The notes beneath the pieces were generated by a model, which saw nothing but the letters and a program-made list of their open reading frames with translations, was not told the origin of the DNA and did not search any database. The translations under genes were made by a program, and so were the position numbers. Positions 1 through 8,299 of a stretch of DNA of 64,000 nt are shown here, piece after piece; positions within the stretch are counted from its first letter, which is position 1; each line of letters begins with the position of its first letter. The DNA lies in the NCBI RefSeq assembly GCF_002159625.1, contig NZ_NFIZ01000003.1:1-64000 (forward strand), written 5' to 3'. Origin of the DNA: Olsenella sp. An285. GTDB lineage: Bacteria > Actinomycetota > Coriobacteriia > Coriobacteriales > Atopobiaceae.

Positions 1-32
1 GGCAGATGCGCAGGTAGACGCGCTGCCGAGAA

Positions 33-97
33 GTGCGCACAACGCCGGCGAGTGTACACAACGCGAACAAGTGCGCACAACGCCGAGAAGTGCGCAC
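33..97. repeat. 19-bp tandem repeat upstream of metG
   Basis: Three full units of 19 bp start at 33, 52 and 71, and a partial unit starts at 90. Each begins GTGCGCAC or GTGTACAC, which are 8-bp palindromes, followed by AACGC. The junction GAGAAGTGCGCAC resembles the GAGAAGTGCGGGC unit found after tatD. Two exact 21-bp copies lie just downstream at 151-171 and 172-192. No gene is visible in 1-249. Confidence 0.7.
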
Positions 98-249
98 GTC
101 CCGGCGGGCGCGTCGCCAACCCCGACCCGCCCGAGCCTCGCGCAAAGCCGCTCGCCGCCGCTTCGCTGCCGCTCGCCGCCGCTTCGCTGCCGCTCGCGAA
201 AGAGTACAATCGACTCCGCATGCCAACGTCCGTCATGAGGAGTCGTCAC

Positions 250-1860
250 ATGGCAGAGAAGCCTTCCTACTACGTCACCACCCCCATCTACTACGTCAAC
301 GCCGCCCCGCACCTGGGAACCGCGTACTGCACCATGCTCGCGGACGTCCAGGCGCGCTTCCGTCGCGCGGCGGGCTACGACGTCAAGTTCCTGACCGGCA
401 TGGACGAGCACGGCGAGAAGGTCGCCGAGGCCGCCGCCCAGCACGGCATGACGCCGCAGGAGTGGTGCGACTCCCAGGCCCCGCTCTTCAAGGACCTCTG
501 GCAGAAGATCGAGGTCTCCAACGACGACTTCATCCGCACGACCGAGCCGCGCCAGTACCACGCGGTCCAGTACCTCTGGGACCGCATGCTCGAGTCCGGC
601 TACCTCTACAAGGGCTCCTACGACGGCTGGTACTGCGTGCCGGAGGAGACCTACTTCACCGAGACCCAGGTGGAGAAGGCTGACGAGGAGCGCGGCACCA
701 AGGGCGAGCACCTCTGCCCGGACTGCGGCCGTCCCCTCGAGCGCGTCCAGGAGGAGTCCTACTTCTTCAAGCTCTCCGCGTTCCAGGACCGGCTCCTCGC
801 GCTCTACGACGAGCACCCCGACTTCGTGCAGCCGGACTTCCGCATGAACGAGGTGCGCAGCTTCGTCGAGGGCGGCCTTCAGGACACCTCGGTCTCTCGC
901 ACCACCTTCGACTGGGGCATCAAGGTGCCCTTTGACGACGCGCACGTGACCTACGTGTGGTTCGACGCCCTGCTCAACTACATGACCGCCGTGGGCTACA
1001 GCCTGGACGACCCGGCCTCCGCCGCCGAGTTCGCGCGCCGCTGGCCCGCGCAGACCCACCTCATTGGCAAGGACATCATTCGCTTCCACTGCATCCTCTG
1101 GCCCGCCATGCTCATGGCCATCGGCGAGGCCCTGCCCGAGCACGTCTTCGTGCACGGCTTCCTCACGGTGCGCAACGCCGAGACCGGCAAGGCCGAGAAG
1201 ATGTCCAAGTCCCGCGGCAACGCCATCGCCCCGCAGGACGTGATCGACCTTCTGGGCGTGGAGGGCTACCGCTACTACTTCATGACCGACGTCATCCACG
1301 GCGAGGACTCCGCCATCTCCTTCGAGCGCATGGAGCAGGTCTACAACGCCGACCTCGCCAACAGCTGGGGCAACCTGGTCTCCCGCGCCCTCAACATGAG
1401 CGCCAAGTACTTCGACGGCAGGACGCCCGAGCTCGCGGACGGCTGGGCCGAGAAGGACGGCGTGCTCAGGGGCGTGGCCGAGGGCATCTACGAGCGCTAC
1501 TTCGACCGCATGGCCGCCTTCGACTACGCGGGCGCCAAGGACGTGGTGATGGAGCTCGTCCACGCCGCCAACCACTACATCGAGGACTCCGCGCCCTGGG
1601 CCGTGGCCAAGGACCCGGAGCGCGCGGGCGAGCTCGCGGACATCATCACGAGCCTGCTCGAGTCCATCCGCATCTGCGCGCACCTGCTCGCCCCGTTCAT
1701 GCCCGAGACCTCGGCCGAGGTCCTTCGCCGCATGAGCCTTGGCGACGAGGCGGGCACGGACGACCTCGCCGCCGCGTGCGCGTGGGGCGGCCTTGCCGGC
1801 GGCGTCGAGGTGACCAAGGGCGACGCGCTCTTCCCGCGCCTCGACACCAAGAAGAAGTAG
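250..1860 (+). CDS. metG: Methionyl-tRNA synthetase
   Basis: Cytoplasmic class I aminoacyl-tRNA synthetase that charges tRNA-Met. The HIGH-like HLGT lies at residues 21-24 and KMSKS at 317-321. A zinc-knuckle CPDC is near residue 156, and the anticodon-binding helical domain fills the C-terminal third. The open frame extends upstream, but ATG 250 is chosen because TGAGGAG sits just before it and homologues begin in this way. At 536 aa it lacks the C-terminal tRNA-binding (EMAP-like) domain of longer MetRS forms. A candidate -10 TACAAT is at 204-209. It is followed after 5 bp by rsmA and then tatD, a common bacterial grouping. Confidence 0.95.
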   Translation: MAEKPSYYVTTPIYYVNAAPHLGTAYCTMLADVQARFRRAAGYDVKFLTGMDEHGEKVAEAAAQHGMTPQEWCDSQAPLFKDLWQKIEVSNDDFIRTTEPRQYHAVQYLWDRMLESGYLYKGSYDGWYCVPEETYFTETQVEKADEERGTKGEHLCPDCGRPLERVQEESYFFKLSAFQDRLLALYDEHPDFVQPDFRMNEVRSFVEGGLQDTSVSRTTFDWGIKVPFDDAHVTYVWFDALLNYMTAVGYSLDDPASAAEFARRWPAQTHLIGKDIIRFHCILWPAMLMAIGEALPEHVFVHGFLTVRNAETGKAEKMSKSRGNAIAPQDVIDLLGVEGYRYYFMTDVIHGEDSAISFERMEQVYNADLANSWGNLVSRALNMSAKYFDGRTPELADGWAEKDGVLRGVAEGIYERYFDRMAAFDYAGAKDVVMELVHAANHYIEDSAPWAVAKDPERAGELADIITSLLESIRICAHLLAPFMPETSAEVLRRMSLGDEAGTDDLAAACAWGGLAGGVEVTKGDALFPRLDTKKK

Positions 1861-1865
1861 CCGCC

Positions 1866-2723
1866 GTGGGAGGATCTCCGCTGGCGAGCCCGGGCGCCAC
1901 GCGCGCGCTGCTCGAGGCGTACGGGCTCGCCACCAAGCACAGCCTGGGGCAGAACTTCCTGGTGAACAACCGCGTGATCGAGAAGATCATGGACCTCGCG
2001 GAGCTTGTGCCGGACGAGCGCGTGCTCGAGGTGGGGCCGGGCATCGGCACGCTCACGCTGGCGCTGCTGTCCGAGGCCGGGCGCGTGGTCTCCGTCGAGA
2101 TGGACCGCGAGCTCGAGCCCGTGCTCTCGGCCCATGCGGCCGCGCACCCCACCTTCGCCTACCTCATGGGCGACGCCCTGCGCGTCCCTGCCGAGAAGAT
2201 CGCGGAGGCCGCGGGCGGCGAGCCCACGGCGCTGGTCTCGAACCTGCCCTACAACGTGGCGGCGACCATCATCCTGGCCTTCTTCCAGACCATGCCGGCC
2301 CTGCGCCGCGCCGTGGTGATGGTGCAGGCCGAGGTGGCAGATCGCATCTGCGCCGGCCCCGGCAGCCGCACCTACGGCGCCTACACGGCAAAGCTCGCCC
2401 TTCTCGCCCGCGTGACCGGGCGCTTTGAGGTGGGGCCCGGCAACTTCATGCCGCCCCCGCACGTGAACTCGGCGGTGGTGCGCCTTGACCGCGCCCCCAT
2501 GGTGGCGGCCGAGCTCGTGGAGCCGGTCTCCGCGGTGATCGACGCCGCGTTTGCCCAGCGCCGCAAGACCATCCGCAACTCCATGTCCGCCTCGGGCTAC
2601 GATAGGGGGGAGCTCGACGCCGCGTTCGCCGCGTGCGGGATCTCCCCCACGTGCCGGGCCGAGACGCTCGCCCCAGAGGACTTCGCGCGCCTTTACGAGG
2701 CGCTCACCCACACCAACAGCTAG
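1866..2723 (+). CDS. rsmA: 16S rRNA dimethyladenosine transferase
   Basis: KsgA/RsmA dimethylates two adjacent adenines in the 3' terminal loop of 16S rRNA during late 30S maturation. The 285-aa protein has the entry GQNFLVN, SAM motif I LEVGPGIGTLT, and the catalytic NLPYNVA motif. The C-terminal part (AQRRKTIRNS) is typical of KsgA. GTG 1866 is the first in-frame start after the metG stop, 5 bp away. The preceding AAGAAGAAG is only a weak ribosome site, so coupling to metG translation is likely. The exact start is less sure than the identity. Confidence 0.93.
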   Translation: MGGSPLASPGATRALLEAYGLATKHSLGQNFLVNNRVIEKIMDLAELVPDERVLEVGPGIGTLTLALLSEAGRVVSVEMDRELEPVLSAHAAAHPTFAYLMGDALRVPAEKIAEAAGGEPTALVSNLPYNVAATIILAFFQTMPALRRAVVMVQAEVADRICAGPGSRTYGAYTAKLALLARVTGRFEVGPGNFMPPPHVNSAVVRLDRAPMVAAELVEPVSAVIDAAFAQRRKTIRNSMSASGYDRGELDAAFAACGISPTCRAETLAPEDFARLYEALTHTNS

Positions 2724-2738
2724 GAGGACGAGAAGATC

Positions 2739-3746
2739 ATGTCCAAGATCGCGCTTGACGACCTCACGCTCGCAGACGGCGAGCTCTTCCACGACCACAA
2801 GGGCGCGGCCTGCCCGATGCCCGCGCCCCTCGCGCCCCTCGCGGACACCCACGGCCACCTCACGAGCTTCCGCGAGCACGACCCCGCGGCGGCGCTCGTG
2901 CGCGCGGCGCTTGCCGGCGTGCGCCTGCTCGTGGTGCCCGTCGACCCCATCGACGACATCCCCCGCAGGTGGGCCAGCGTGCCCGAGTTCCTCTCCTGGC
3001 TGGACGAGCAGGTCGAGACTGCCCGCGCCTGCCTCGCGGACTGCGCCGAGAAGGGCTTCGTGCCGCCCGCCTTCGAGGGCTACGACGCCCCGGACCTCCT
3101 GGACAACGTGCGCATCGTCGCGGGCGCCCACCCCTACGGCGCGGGCGTTTTCGACGACGACGTGATGGCGCGCCTGCGCGAGCTCCTGGCGAGCCCGCGC
3201 TGCGTGGGCGTGGGCGAGTTCGGCCTCGACTACGGCCCCTCCAGCAAGGTGCCCTACCCGGTCCAGGAGGAGGTCTTCCGCACCCACCTGCGGCTCGCCA
3301 AGGAGCTCGGCCTTCCCGTGCAGCTGCACATCCGCGACGCCGCCAACGACGTGCGCTGCGGCGCGCACCGCGACGCCGCCCGCATCCTCGGGGAGGAGGG
3401 CGTGCCCGAGGCCGGGTGCGAGCTGCACTGCTTCACCTCCGGCATCAGGGTGCTCGAGAGCTTCACGCGCATGGACTGCCGCATCGCCTTCGGCGGCGCG
3501 GTGACCTTCACCCGCTCCGACGACATCCGCGAGGCGGCGACCTTCTGCGCCGAGCGCTACCTCCTCACGGAGACCGACAGCCCCTACATGGCGCCCGTGC
3601 CCCTGCGCGGCGCGGAGTGCGAGCCCGCGATGGTGGGCTTCACCGCCGCCTGCGTGGCCGACGTGCGCGAGCAGGGCGGCCGCGGCACCCGCCAGGAGAC
3701 CTACGACGCCTTCTGGAACAACGCCCGCGCGCTCTACATGAGGTAG
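2739..3746 (+). CDS. tatD: TatD-family metal-dependent hydrolase
   Basis: TatD-type TIM-barrel deoxyribonuclease/hydrolase. Metal ligands are visible in order: DTHGHL near the N terminus, GEFGLDYG, QLHIRD, LHCFTSG and TETDSPYMAP. At 335 aa it is longer than the usual 255-265. The extra residues are a start of about 28 aa before the first metal motif and a segment around residues 75-110. A good AGGAGG lies at 2722-2727, overlapping the rsmA stop, and points to ATG 2739. It is probably the last gene of the metG operon, which ends in the repeat array that follows. Confidence 0.88.
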   Translation: MSKIALDDLTLADGELFHDHKGAACPMPAPLAPLADTHGHLTSFREHDPAAALVRAALAGVRLLVVPVDPIDDIPRRWASVPEFLSWLDEQVETARACLADCAEKGFVPPAFEGYDAPDLLDNVRIVAGAHPYGAGVFDDDVMARLRELLASPRCVGVGEFGLDYGPSSKVPYPVQEEVFRTHLRLAKELGLPVQLHIRDAANDVRCGAHRDAARILGEEGVPEAGCELHCFTSGIRVLESFTRMDCRIAFGGAVTFTRSDDIREAATFCAERYLLTETDSPYMAPVPLRGAECEPAMVGFTAACVADVREQGGRGTRQETYDAFWNNARALYMR

Positions 3747-3762
3747 TGATTTCGCCCCGGCG

Positions 3763-3927
3763 GCCCGCACTTCTCGCCACCGCCCGACAGCGAGCCCGCA
3801 CTTCTCGGTACCGCCCGGCAGCGAGCCCGCACTTCTCGCCACTTCCCGACAGCGAGCCCGCACTTCTCACCACTTTCCAGGTGGAAACCCGCACTCATGA
3901 GTGCGGCCGAGAAGTGCGGGCATTTTT
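3763..3927. repeat. 31-bp direct repeats ending in a hairpin with T-run
   Basis: GCCCGCACTTCTC recurs exactly every 31 bp at 3763, 3794, 3825 and 3856. Its reverse complement is at 3909-3921, so the last copies form a 13-bp stem followed by TTTTT at 3923-3927. Inside that loop is a perfect 18-bp palindrome at 3889-3906. The structure can serve as the tatD terminator, but the four direct copies exceed what a terminator needs. The rest of 3928-4137 is spacer with the palindrome listed next. Confidence 0.8.
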
Positions 3928-4063
3928 GGCTTGGGCGGCCCTCAGGTGCGGTCTGTCTCTCGTCTTTTGTGCGGGAGTGCGCTTCAGGGGTGCTGTCCCG
4001 CCCGCACTCCTTGGCCCTTCCGTGTACCCTTCCCTCGGCGCCGTCTTCCGCTTGGCGTCCCTT

Positions 4064-4087
4064 CGACTTTTGAGGCCTCAAAAGTCG
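4064..4087. repeat. AGGCCT-centred palindrome, copy 1
   Basis: This 24-bp perfect palindrome has the half-site CGACTTTTGAGG. The same core GACTTTTGAGG/CCTCAAAAGTC appears at 44408-44435 and 44476-44497, and nowhere else that I found in the window. Confidence 0.85.
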
Positions 4088-4137
4088 GGCTCCGATAGGG
4101 GCCGCGACCTCGTGGCCGCCCCGTCCCGCCGCCAGGC

Positions 4138-5325
4138 TCAGAGCCAGGGGGCGGCGTCCAGGTTGGCGCCGCTCTCGCGGGCCATCCTCCGCCACTGCGC
4201 CTCGGCGGCGAGCCGGTAAACAAGACGCGGCACCGCCGGGCGCACCGGGTCGACGCCCGCCCCCGTTCCCGAGCGGATGGCGGCGATGAGCCGGTCGATC
4301 GCCTCGGAGACGGGCCGTCGCAGCATGCCCATGCGGGGCGTCCCTTCCGTGGCGAGCGTCATGCCGCCGCCACCCACGGCCACGCCGCCCATCCAGCGCG
4401 CGCCGGCTGCCGCACAGAAGTTCTCGATGACGAGGAAGGACGGCAGGATCTGCTCCGGCTCGTAGAAGCCCATGTTGGCGAGGGCGTAGACGCGCGTGCC
4501 CGGCTCGACTGAGTCTCGCCAGCGCACGAGCAGGTCCACGAGGCCCGAGGGCGGGGCGTCCACGTAGAGCGGGTAGCCCAGGAGCACGGAATCGCAGCCG
4601 GAGAGCTCCTCTGCGTCCGCCGCCCCCGCGCGCGGGCAGGGAACGTCCACGAGCTCGGGGGCGTTCATGTTGGCCATGCGGGCGTAGACCCCGAGCGCCT
4701 CCGCCAGGTCCCCGAGGAGGTGTGCCGTGGCGGAGCCGTCCCCGCGCGGGCTCGCGTTCACGAGCGCCACGCGGCGGGGAGGGGCGCTCACCCGGCTCTC
4801 CGGCGGCGCCGGTGGGTCGACGACCGGCCCGTCCTTCTCGCCCCCCGCGTCGCGCCAGTCCCCCGGAAACCGCACCCTCCCAAGGGTTGCTCCCAGGTTT
4901 GTGGCGTTGGCCTCCGCAATGCGCCCGAGGCAGGCGCGCTCCGTCTCCGAGGAGGGGCCGTAGAGCCAGACGCGCAGGGAGGGGGCGCGGTCCGAGCGAA
5001 GGCGGTGGTGGAGCGCGCCGCCCGTCACGCGAAAGCCAGGGTGTAGGTAGCCGATGGAGCGTTCGAGCGCCCGCTTCACCAGGGGGGAGAGGCCGCCGAA
5101 GGCGTTTGCCGAGAAGAGCCACAGCTCGTCCGTCCGCGCCACGAGCGAGGGCAGGTCGCACAGCGAGTCGGGGAGGACGCAGCGGCCCGGCGTGCGGACC
5201 CAGCAGCCGAAGCAGCCCGTGCAGTCGCGCGCGGCGAGCAGCTCCTCGCGACAGACGACCTCGTCGAAGGGAACGCCCGTCGCGGCGAGCTGGTCTCTCG
5301 TGAGGTCGCAGATGATGGTCCGCAT
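4138..5325 (-). CDS. Tandem flavodoxin-fold NAD(P)H-dependent reductase-like protein
   Basis: The 395-aa protein has two flavodoxin-like halves. The N-terminal half contains the Cys cluster CTGCFGCW, seen in iron-sulfur flavoprotein and NADPH:FMN-reductase relatives. The second half restarts with RRVALVNASPRGDGS, the usual FMN-phosphate loop, and continues with LLGYPLYVDAPP. The likely role is flavin-dependent electron transfer or reduction in the cytoplasm; the substrate is unknown. The ATG at 5323-5325 is chosen over a much longer open frame because flavodoxin homology begins there (MRTIICDL). It is convergent with tatD and divergent from the comF-like gene. Confidence 0.75.
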   Translation of the reverse strand: MRTIICDLTRDQLAATGVPFDEVVCREELLAARDCTGCFGCWVRTPGRCVLPDSLCDLPSLVARTDELWLFSANAFGGLSPLVKRALERSIGYLHPGFRVTGGALHHRLRSDRAPSLRVWLYGPSSETERACLGRIAEANATNLGATLGRVRFPGDWRDAGGEKDGPVVDPPAPPESRVSAPPRRVALVNASPRGDGSATAHLLGDLAEALGVYARMANMNAPELVDVPCPRAGAADAEELSGCDSVLLGYPLYVDAPPSGLVDLLVRWRDSVEPGTRVYALANMGFYEPEQILPSFLVIENFCAAAGARWMGGVAVGGGGMTLATEGTPRMGMLRRPVSEAIDRLIAAIRSGTGAGVDPVRPAVPRLVYRLAAEAQWRRMARESGANLDAAPWL

Positions 5326-5469
5326 GCTTGCCCCCGCTCGTCGCTGGTTGCTCTGGTGAAAGACTACCCCTGGCGGCCCGTCGGGAAAACCCGGTCTCTC
5401 GCGACGTGCGTCCGCGCGTGCTACACTCGTCCAACCGGCGGCCCCCATCCACGATCGGAAGGGGGCCGC

Positions 5470-6201
5470 ATGCCCATTGGTGCCATGCTGCGCGCGGTGG
5501 GGGAGTCGCTCGCGGAGACGCTCTGGCCCACGCGCTGCGTGGGGTGCGACCAGCCGGGGGAGCTCCTCTGCGACGAGTGCCGCGCGAGCCTGCCCTGGAT
5601 AGAGCAGCGCCTTGCCTGCCCGGTCTGCGGCGCGCCCTTTGGCTTTCTCACCTGCACGGAGTGCGACGGGACCTGGCCCGTGCGGGCCACCGTTGCCGCC
5701 CTTGGCTTCCACGGCGCGCCGGCGCGCATGGTCACCTGTCTCAAGGACGCGCACGAGCTGCGCCTTGCCCCCGTGATGGCCGCCGCCATGCTCACGGCGC
5801 TCGAGGAGGCGTCCGCCTGGACCGCCGCCGACGGGCGGCCCCGCTTCGACGCCCGCTCCGTGGACGGGGTGTGCTTCGTCCCCGCCACGGCCGCCGCGTA
5901 CGCCCGGCGCGGCTTCGACCACATGGAGCTGGTGGCGCGCGGGCTCTGCGCGGCGTCCGGCCTGCCGCTCGCGGACGTCCTCGTGCGGAGGCCCGCCCGC
6001 GACCAGCGTGACCTCGGGCGCGAGGGGAGGGCGGAGAACCTCGCCGGGACCATGCGCGCCACGGAGGACCTCTCCGGGGCGAGCCTGCTTCTGCTCGACG
6101 ACGTCGCCACCACGGGGTCCTCGCTCGCCGAGGCCGCCCGTGCGCTCCGCTCCCGCGGGGCGGCGTCGGTCACCGCGTGCGTTCTGGCGCGCGTGTGGTG
6201 A
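5470..6201 (+). CDS. ComF-family phosphoribosyltransferase-like protein
   Basis: The N-terminal double zinc finger (CVGC, CDEC, CPVC, CTEC) is followed by a phosphoribosyltransferase domain with the PRPP-loop-like LLLLDDVATTGSS near the C terminus. This is the layout of ComF/GntX proteins, which are needed for DNA transfer in competent Gram-positives. The length of 243 aa is normal. ATG 5470 follows GGAAGGGGG, and a -10 TACACT is at 5422-5427. It stands alone. ComF homologues are also widespread in non-competent species, so competence is not proven here. Confidence 0.82.
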   Translation: MPIGAMLRAVGESLAETLWPTRCVGCDQPGELLCDECRASLPWIEQRLACPVCGAPFGFLTCTECDGTWPVRATVAALGFHGAPARMVTCLKDAHELRLAPVMAAAMLTALEEASAWTAADGRPRFDARSVDGVCFVPATAAAYARRGFDHMELVARGLCAASGLPLADVLVRRPARDQRDLGREGRAENLAGTMRATEDLSGASLLLLDDVATTGSSLAEAARALRSRGAASVTACVLARVW

Positions 6202-6596
6202 GCGCCGCGGTGCCGCCCGCTGCCGCCGCCCGCTGCCGGCGTCGGGCCGTGCGGCAGGTCCCCGCGTGCCCAAACGCGCACGTCAAGGTATACTCGAACC
6301 CGTCTCAACCCAGGTCTGTGGTTGCGGGCGGGCAACGCGCCCGTCCTAGTCCAGGCCAGACGAGGGCAAAGGGATCCACGTAAGCCCGGGCGTGCGCGCC
6401 CTGGCGATCATGGCTCGTCCTAGAGGTAAGTCGTACCGCCCGTCATACCTATGAGGCATCCGGCCTCGCGGGCGAGAGGGGCAAGAGTGGAGGCGCCGCG
6501 GCGCCAAAAGCAACGTCCCCGGTGCGCGGGTGTGGGGTCAAAGACCAGGTCAGCTGGGTGAGACGCATCGATGACGAGAAGGACGGGGGTCCTGAA
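6202..6596 (+). other. Long GC-rich leader/intergenic region
   Basis: About 395 bp lack a gene. A -10-like TATACT at 6289-6294 would give a leader of about 300 nt before the lipoprotein start at 6597. The leader is rich in short complementary runs, for example GGGCGGG near 6330 with CCGCCCG near 6448, and GACGAG near 6360 with CTCGTC near 6416. I could not match it to a riboswitch class, 6S RNA, RNase P RNA or tmRNA. Confidence 0.4.
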
Positions 6597-7550
6597 ATGA
6601 AGAACAGAGGCAGCAAGCGCGTGGCCGGAGCGGCCGCCGCCCTCTCACTTGTCCTGCTGGCCGGCTGCTCGGGGATGCCGCCCGAGGTCACCGGCGCGCT
6701 CGACGCCGCCTCCTCCGCCGTGGGCGGTGCCCTCGAGACGCTGGGCGCCACGGTCGACGACCTGATCGGCGGCACCTCCGTCGCCGAGGCCCGCGCCCAG
6801 CGCCGCGACGACCTGATGCAGAAGGTGGACGACGACGACCTCAAGACGCCCGGGACCCTCACGGTTGGCATCAAGCTGGGGGAGACCGCGCCGCTGGCCC
6901 TGACCGGCTCCGACGGCGAGCTCTCCGGGATCGACGTGGACACCGCCTACGCGCTTGCCGACGAGCTCGGTATCGCCAGCGTGGAGCTCGTCTCCGTCCA
7001 GAACGCGAGCGCCGCCCTCGCGGACGATTGCGACGTGGTCATGGGCGTCGGGGACACCGAGTCCGCAGACGTCATGTCCCTGGGCGACTACGCCCAGACC
7101 GCCCTCGGCGTCTTCGGCGCCACCGAGGTGAGCTCCGTGCCCATCGACGCCTCCGAGCTCGAGGGAGCAACCGTGGGCGTCCAGGGGAGCTCCGTCTCCC
7201 AGGTCGCCCTGAGGGACCTTGGCCTGAGCGTCACGGAGGAGACCTTCTCCAACCTCAACGAGGCCTTCGACGCCCTTGCCGACGGCACCGTGGACTACGT
7301 GGTCTGCGACGCGTACGCGGGTGCCTACCTCGCGTGCGTCACGGGGGCCGGCTCGTTCGCCGGCACGATCGACGCGCCCGTCACCATTGGCGTGGGCGTC
7401 CAGGCGTCCTCCTCGAGCCTCCAGGCCAACGTCAAGGAGGCCATCGAGGAGATTCAGGACAACGGCGTGGCTGCCATCGCCAAGTCCCGCTGGATCGGCC
7501 AGTTCCCCGTGCTCTCCGAGTCCTCGCAGATCGTGGTGGCGCAGCCCTAG
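6597..7550 (+). CDS. Amino-acid-type (family 3) solute-binding lipoprotein
   Basis: A 317-aa secreted lipoprotein with an N-terminal signal ending in the lipobox LAGC and a periplasmic-binding-protein type 2 fold (LTVGIKLGETAPLAL, GIDVDTAYALADELG, DYVVCDAYAG). This is the SBP_bac_3 pattern used for polar amino acids. A spacer of about 60 aa separates the lipid anchor from the domain. No permease or ATPase gene is adjacent, so it either serves a distant transporter or acts as a sensor. ATG 6597 is fixed by the signal peptide. The upstream leader is described separately. Confidence 0.82.
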   Translation: MKNRGSKRVAGAAAALSLVLLAGCSGMPPEVTGALDAASSAVGGALETLGATVDDLIGGTSVAEARAQRRDDLMQKVDDDDLKTPGTLTVGIKLGETAPLALTGSDGELSGIDVDTAYALADELGIASVELVSVQNASAALADDCDVVMGVGDTESADVMSLGDYAQTALGVFGATEVSSVPIDASELEGATVGVQGSSVSQVALRDLGLSVTEETFSNLNEAFDALADGTVDYVVCDAYAGAYLACVTGAGSFAGTIDAPVTIGVGVQASSSSLQANVKEAIEEIQDNGVAAIAKSRWIGQFPVLSESSQIVVAQP

Positions 7551-7705
7551 CCCCTCGCGCGTCTCCTACGCCCGCCGAGAATGAGCGCCCGCTCGGCACC
7601 CTTGGCGGGAGTCGTGGTGAGATTGCCCGGGCAACATTTGGGTATCAGTCTCGTAAGGGCGGCGGCGCCCCGCGCGTCGCCCAAGGCAATCGTAAGGAGG
7701 CTCGT

Positions 7706-8299
7706 ATGGTTGACATCAAGATCTCGGGTCGCAAGGTGGGTGTCTCCGACTCCCTTCGTGCCCAGGTTGAGGAGAAGGTGGGCAACGCCCTCAAGGTGTT
7801 TGACATCAATCCCATGACCTGCGATGTCGTCCTCCGCGTAGACAAGAACCCCTCCAACCCCGAGCGCAAGAGCTGCGAGGTCACGGTCTTCGTCCGCGAC
7901 AACGTGGTTCGCGTCGTGGCCAGCTCCGACGACATGTACGCCGCCATCGACGAGGCGGCGGACAAGGTCACGCGCCAGCTCCGCAAGTACAAGACGCGCG
8001 TCATCGACCGTCGCCAGCGCGTCGCCGCGGCCAAGAGCGGTACCGTGACCCAGGAGGACCTCGCCGCCCTCATCGAGCCGGGAGAGGACGAGTCCGAGGA
8101 CGATCAGCTCGTGCGCGAGAAGTACATCGACCTCTTCCCCATGACGGAGGAGGAGGCCCTCGTCCAGACAGATCTCATCGGACACGATTTCTATGTGTTC
8201 ACCAATGCCACCACCGGGCTCGTCAACGTAATTTATCATCGTAAGAATGGAGGTTACGGAATCATCAAGCCCAAGATCGAGGAAGAGAATGAGCAGTAG
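7706..8299 (+). CDS. hpf: Ribosome hibernation promoting factor, long form
   Basis: Long HPF binds the 30S subunit and dimerises 70S ribosomes into inactive 100S particles in stationary phase. The N-terminal S30AE domain (DIKISGRKVGVSDSLR onward) is joined by an acidic linker to the C-terminal dimerisation domain (PMTEEEALVQTDLIGHDFYV). The 197-aa length fits the long form of Gram-positives. AAGGAGG immediately precedes ATG 7706. Its stop overlaps the start of the DegV gene. Confidence 0.95.
   Translation: MVDIKISGRKVGVSDSLRAQVEEKVGNALKVFDINPMTCDVVLRVDKNPSNPERKSCEVTVFVRDNVVRVVASSDDMYAAIDEAADKVTRQLRKYKTRVIDRRQRVAAAKSGTVTQEDLAALIEPGEDESEDDQLVREKYIDLFPMTEEEALVQTDLIGHDFYVFTNATTGLVNVIYHRKNGGYGIIKPKIEEENEQ

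Noticed and set aside
1575-3863. Long minus-strand open frame over metG, rsmA and tatD
   Set aside because: Third-position shadow of GC-rich genes; composition is low-complexity and the opposite strand encodes clear families. The same applies to long antisense frames over ABC, feoB, gltB, polA and glnA.
3763-3921. 31-bp periodic array as a CRISPR
   Set aside because: The sequence between the 13-mers is itself conserved, repeats are too short, and no cas gene is present.
3909-3921. AAGTGCGG as a Haemophilus-type uptake sequence
   Set aside because: Similarity to the Haemophilus core is partial and confined to one local array plus the window start.
6289-6470. Leader as c-di-AMP (ydaO) riboswitch or 6S RNA
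   Set aside because: A short run (CCCGTCA...CCT.TGAGGCA) recalls the ydaO 3' end, but the GGGTGAATC-type core is missing; 6S symmetry is not clear.
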